Assembly (NCBI GenBank): GCA_032173965.1
Contig: JAVUNC010000005.1
Coordinates: 2,914,001-2,978,000 of the forward strand
Direction of reading: 5' to 3'
Length of the DNA: 64,000 bases
DNA from: Sitta carolinensis
Lineage: Eukaryota > Chordata > Aves > Passeriformes > Sittidae
A program made the position numbers and the translations under genes. This document shows, piece after piece, positions 63,133 through 64,000 of this stretch (its first letter is position 1; each line of letters opens with the position of its first letter). Below the pieces are notes generated by a model that ran no database searches, had not been told where the DNA came from, and saw nothing but the letters and a program-made list of their open reading frames with translations.

Positions 63133-63143
63133 CCGCCATGTTG
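63133..63143 (+). promoter_or_regulatory. YY1 motif in the CpG island
   Basis: The sequence CCGCCATGTTG matches the strong YY1 consensus CCGCCATnTTG exactly. It lies in intron 1, about 820 bp downstream of the exon 1 donor. YY1 sites just inside first introns are common at CpG-island promoters. Binding is inferred, not shown. Confidence 0.5.
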
Positions 63144-63429
63144 AACATGCTTTATAAATATTCATTTACCGCAGTTCGGGAGCGCTACGGGAAAATACGT
63201 CTAGATCAGGGCTGCACGTTTTGGCACAGCTGATTGCTTTCTTCTCTTTTCTTTTCTTTTTTTTTTTTCCCCCTTCCCTCTCGCCTCCTGCAGCAGCTTT
63301 TCTTTCCCCCGCGGATTCAGAAGAAACCCACCCGCACACCCAGAATAACTCTTTGCGAGAGATGAGCATCAATGCCTTGTAAAAATCCGAAAGGCGATCG
63401 CGCGAGCGTTTGGCAGAAAAGCGATAGGT

Positions 63430-63590
63430 ATAACTTAAAAAAAAAACACAAGACTTAAAAAAAAAAAAAAATAAGGAAAAAAGACGGGGAAAGGGAATAA
63501 TAGGAAAAAAAAAAAAAAGGGGGAAAGCAAAAAAAGGGGAAATGGAGGAGGAAAAAAAGGGGAGAAAAACGGAGATGAGAGTATCCAAAA
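63430..63590. repeat. Homopurine-rich tract in the CpG island
   Basis: The plus strand is almost purely A and G over roughly 150 bases, with several A runs of 9-15 and G runs of 4-5. The transcribed (minus) strand is therefore a long pyrimidine tract. Such tracts can form triplex or R-loop structures near promoters. The open reading frames crossing it are low-complexity artefacts. Confidence 0.75.
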
Positions 63591-63770
63591 GGCGATGGGT
63601 GCTGGTGACAAGGAAGCCCCGCGGCAAGCCGAGCGCAGCGCGGAGCCCCGGGCGCGCAGCCGGGCAGCGGCGGCCGCGCTCCGAGCGCCGGTCCCGGCCG
63701 GGGGCTCAGCCCCGGCACGCCAGCACCCCGGCAACTGCACCGCGGGCTCACCCTCTGGAAAACGGGGAGT

Positions 63771-63782
63771 GGGGGGGGGGGG
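63771..63782. repeat. G12 homopolymer
   Basis: Twelve consecutive G on the plus strand, preceded by GGGG at 63764-63767. It may form a G-quadruplex on the non-template side of intron 1 and is probably length-variable. Confidence 0.9.
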
Positions 63783-63961
63783 ATATCCACACCCGCCACT
63801 CACGCTTTGAGAATAAATAAATAAAATTAATTTAAAAAAAAAATTAATAAATCTTGGAAAGGGGAAAGAGACTCTCTCCACCCAAACGCGATAAATAAAA
63901 TAAAGGGGAAACGTCAGCCGGGAGGGTTTGGGAGGGGTGGCTGCCGGGCGCGGTGGCTTAC

Positions 63962-64000
63962 CTGTGCGAGTTTGGCTTATTTTGGGGTGTTTTCCCCGTT
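63962..64000 (-). other. SFMBT2: Probable non-coding exon 1 of SFMBT2 (3' end only)
   Basis: On the minus strand the sequence reads CTCGCACAG followed by gtaagc, a near-perfect splice donor, inside a CpG island at the 5' side of the gene. No start codon in frame with the known coding exons is visible here, and coding starts in the next exon with its own good Kozak context. I therefore infer a 5' untranslated first exon that continues beyond the right edge. Joining to the acceptor at 51911 is inferred. An alternative donor lies at 63752/63751. Confidence 0.6.

Larger units (their letters stand above)
51912..63961 (-). other. SFMBT2: SFMBT2 intron 1 (about 12.05 kb)
   Basis: Runs from the donor gtaagc at 63961 to the acceptor ttttag ending at 51912. 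It holds the inner part of the CpG island, CR1 fragments at about 52012-52050, 55838-56072, 56235-56330, 58195-58262 and 60400-60620, an A18 run at 53566-53583, an A run at about 54091-54108, and a unique AT-rich block at 60890-61300 that may be regulatory. Between these I see only ordinary unique intron sequence. The 218-codon minus-strand frame at 62221-62877 has no recognisable product. Confidence 0.7.
1..64000 (-). other. SFMBT2: SFMBT2 gene, 5' portion (partial at both ends)
   Basis: Gene span. SFMBT2 is a nuclear Polycomb-group protein with four MBT repeats and a C-terminal SAM domain; it binds methylated histone tails and partners with YY1, like fly Sfmbt with Pho. Seven exons are visible on the minus strand: one non-coding and six coding. 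All coding junctions have GT-AG borders and matching phases (1,0,1,0,1, then 0 at the open end), giving one uninterrupted 292-codon reading frame. I assign SFMBT2 rather than SFMBT1 from residues recalled for human SFMBT2, such as [27 protein letters not shown] and [15 protein letters not shown], which match here almost exactly; recalled SFMBT1 differs at many of these positions. The exon encoding the body of MBT repeat 3 was not found, so the gene continues to the left. The transcription start lies right of the window or in its last bases. Confidence 0.95.
62330..64000. promoter_or_regulatory. SFMBT2: CpG island around the SFMBT2 5' end
   Basis: CpG dinucleotides, rare through the rest of the window outside repeats, become frequent from about 62.33 kb and are densest at 63.59-63.75 kb, which includes a GCGGCCGC site. 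The block continues to the right edge, next to the exon 1 donor. This is the usual setting of a vertebrate CpG-island promoter. No TATA box is obvious near exon 1. The island is interrupted by long purine/pyrimidine tracts (63235-63275 and about 63430-63590) and a run of twelve G at 63771-63782. The boundaries are by eye. Confidence 0.8.

Noticed and set aside
63166..63881. Phe/Ser/Pro-rich minus-strand frames and Arg/Gly-rich plus-strand frames
   Set aside because: They are translations of the homopurine/homopyrimidine tract and GC-rich block, and are low complexity.

Overview
The window looks like avian nuclear DNA. It holds at least sixteen truncated copies of the CR1 LINE, most ending in the typical avian CR1 3' end with a TTCTGTGATTCTAT-like tail. 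It has no Alu-like or other mammalian SINEs, and no bacterial gene organisation. A possible songbird-type retroviral LTR fragment hints at a passerine, but that is weak.

The only protein-coding gene I can support is the 5' third of SFMBT2 (Scm-like with four MBT domains 2), on the minus strand and read from right to left. A CpG island at about 62.3-64.0 kb carries the promoter side and the end of a probable non-coding first exon (63962 upward). The coding exons are 51751-51856 (start ATG), 46989-47083, 44009-44249, 20060-20148, 16604-16850 and 11633-11730. They join without any frame break into 876 nt, or 292 codons. These cover the acidic N-terminus, MBT repeats 1 and 2, and the first residues of MBT repeat 3. 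The next exon was not found, so intron 7 runs off the left edge. Human SFMBT2 is about 890 residues long (from memory), so about two thirds of the protein lies outside the window.

The rest is intron, about 63 kb: scattered CR1 fragments in both orientations, poly(A)/poly(T) tracts, a few microsatellites, and some unique AT-rich blocks that could be conserved regulatory sequence. I found no RNA gene, CRISPR array, second gene or novel system.

The observations most worth checking are three. First, a 15-bp tandem duplication carries the exon 2 splice donor, so two strong donors sit exactly five codons apart. Second, a pair of inverted CR1 copies shares a 31-nt identical segment and flanks the 89-bp exon 5, an arrangement known to favour circular RNA, exon skipping and RNA editing. 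Third, the promoter-proximal intron has a perfect YY1 motif, and YY1 is the known partner of SFMBT proteins.
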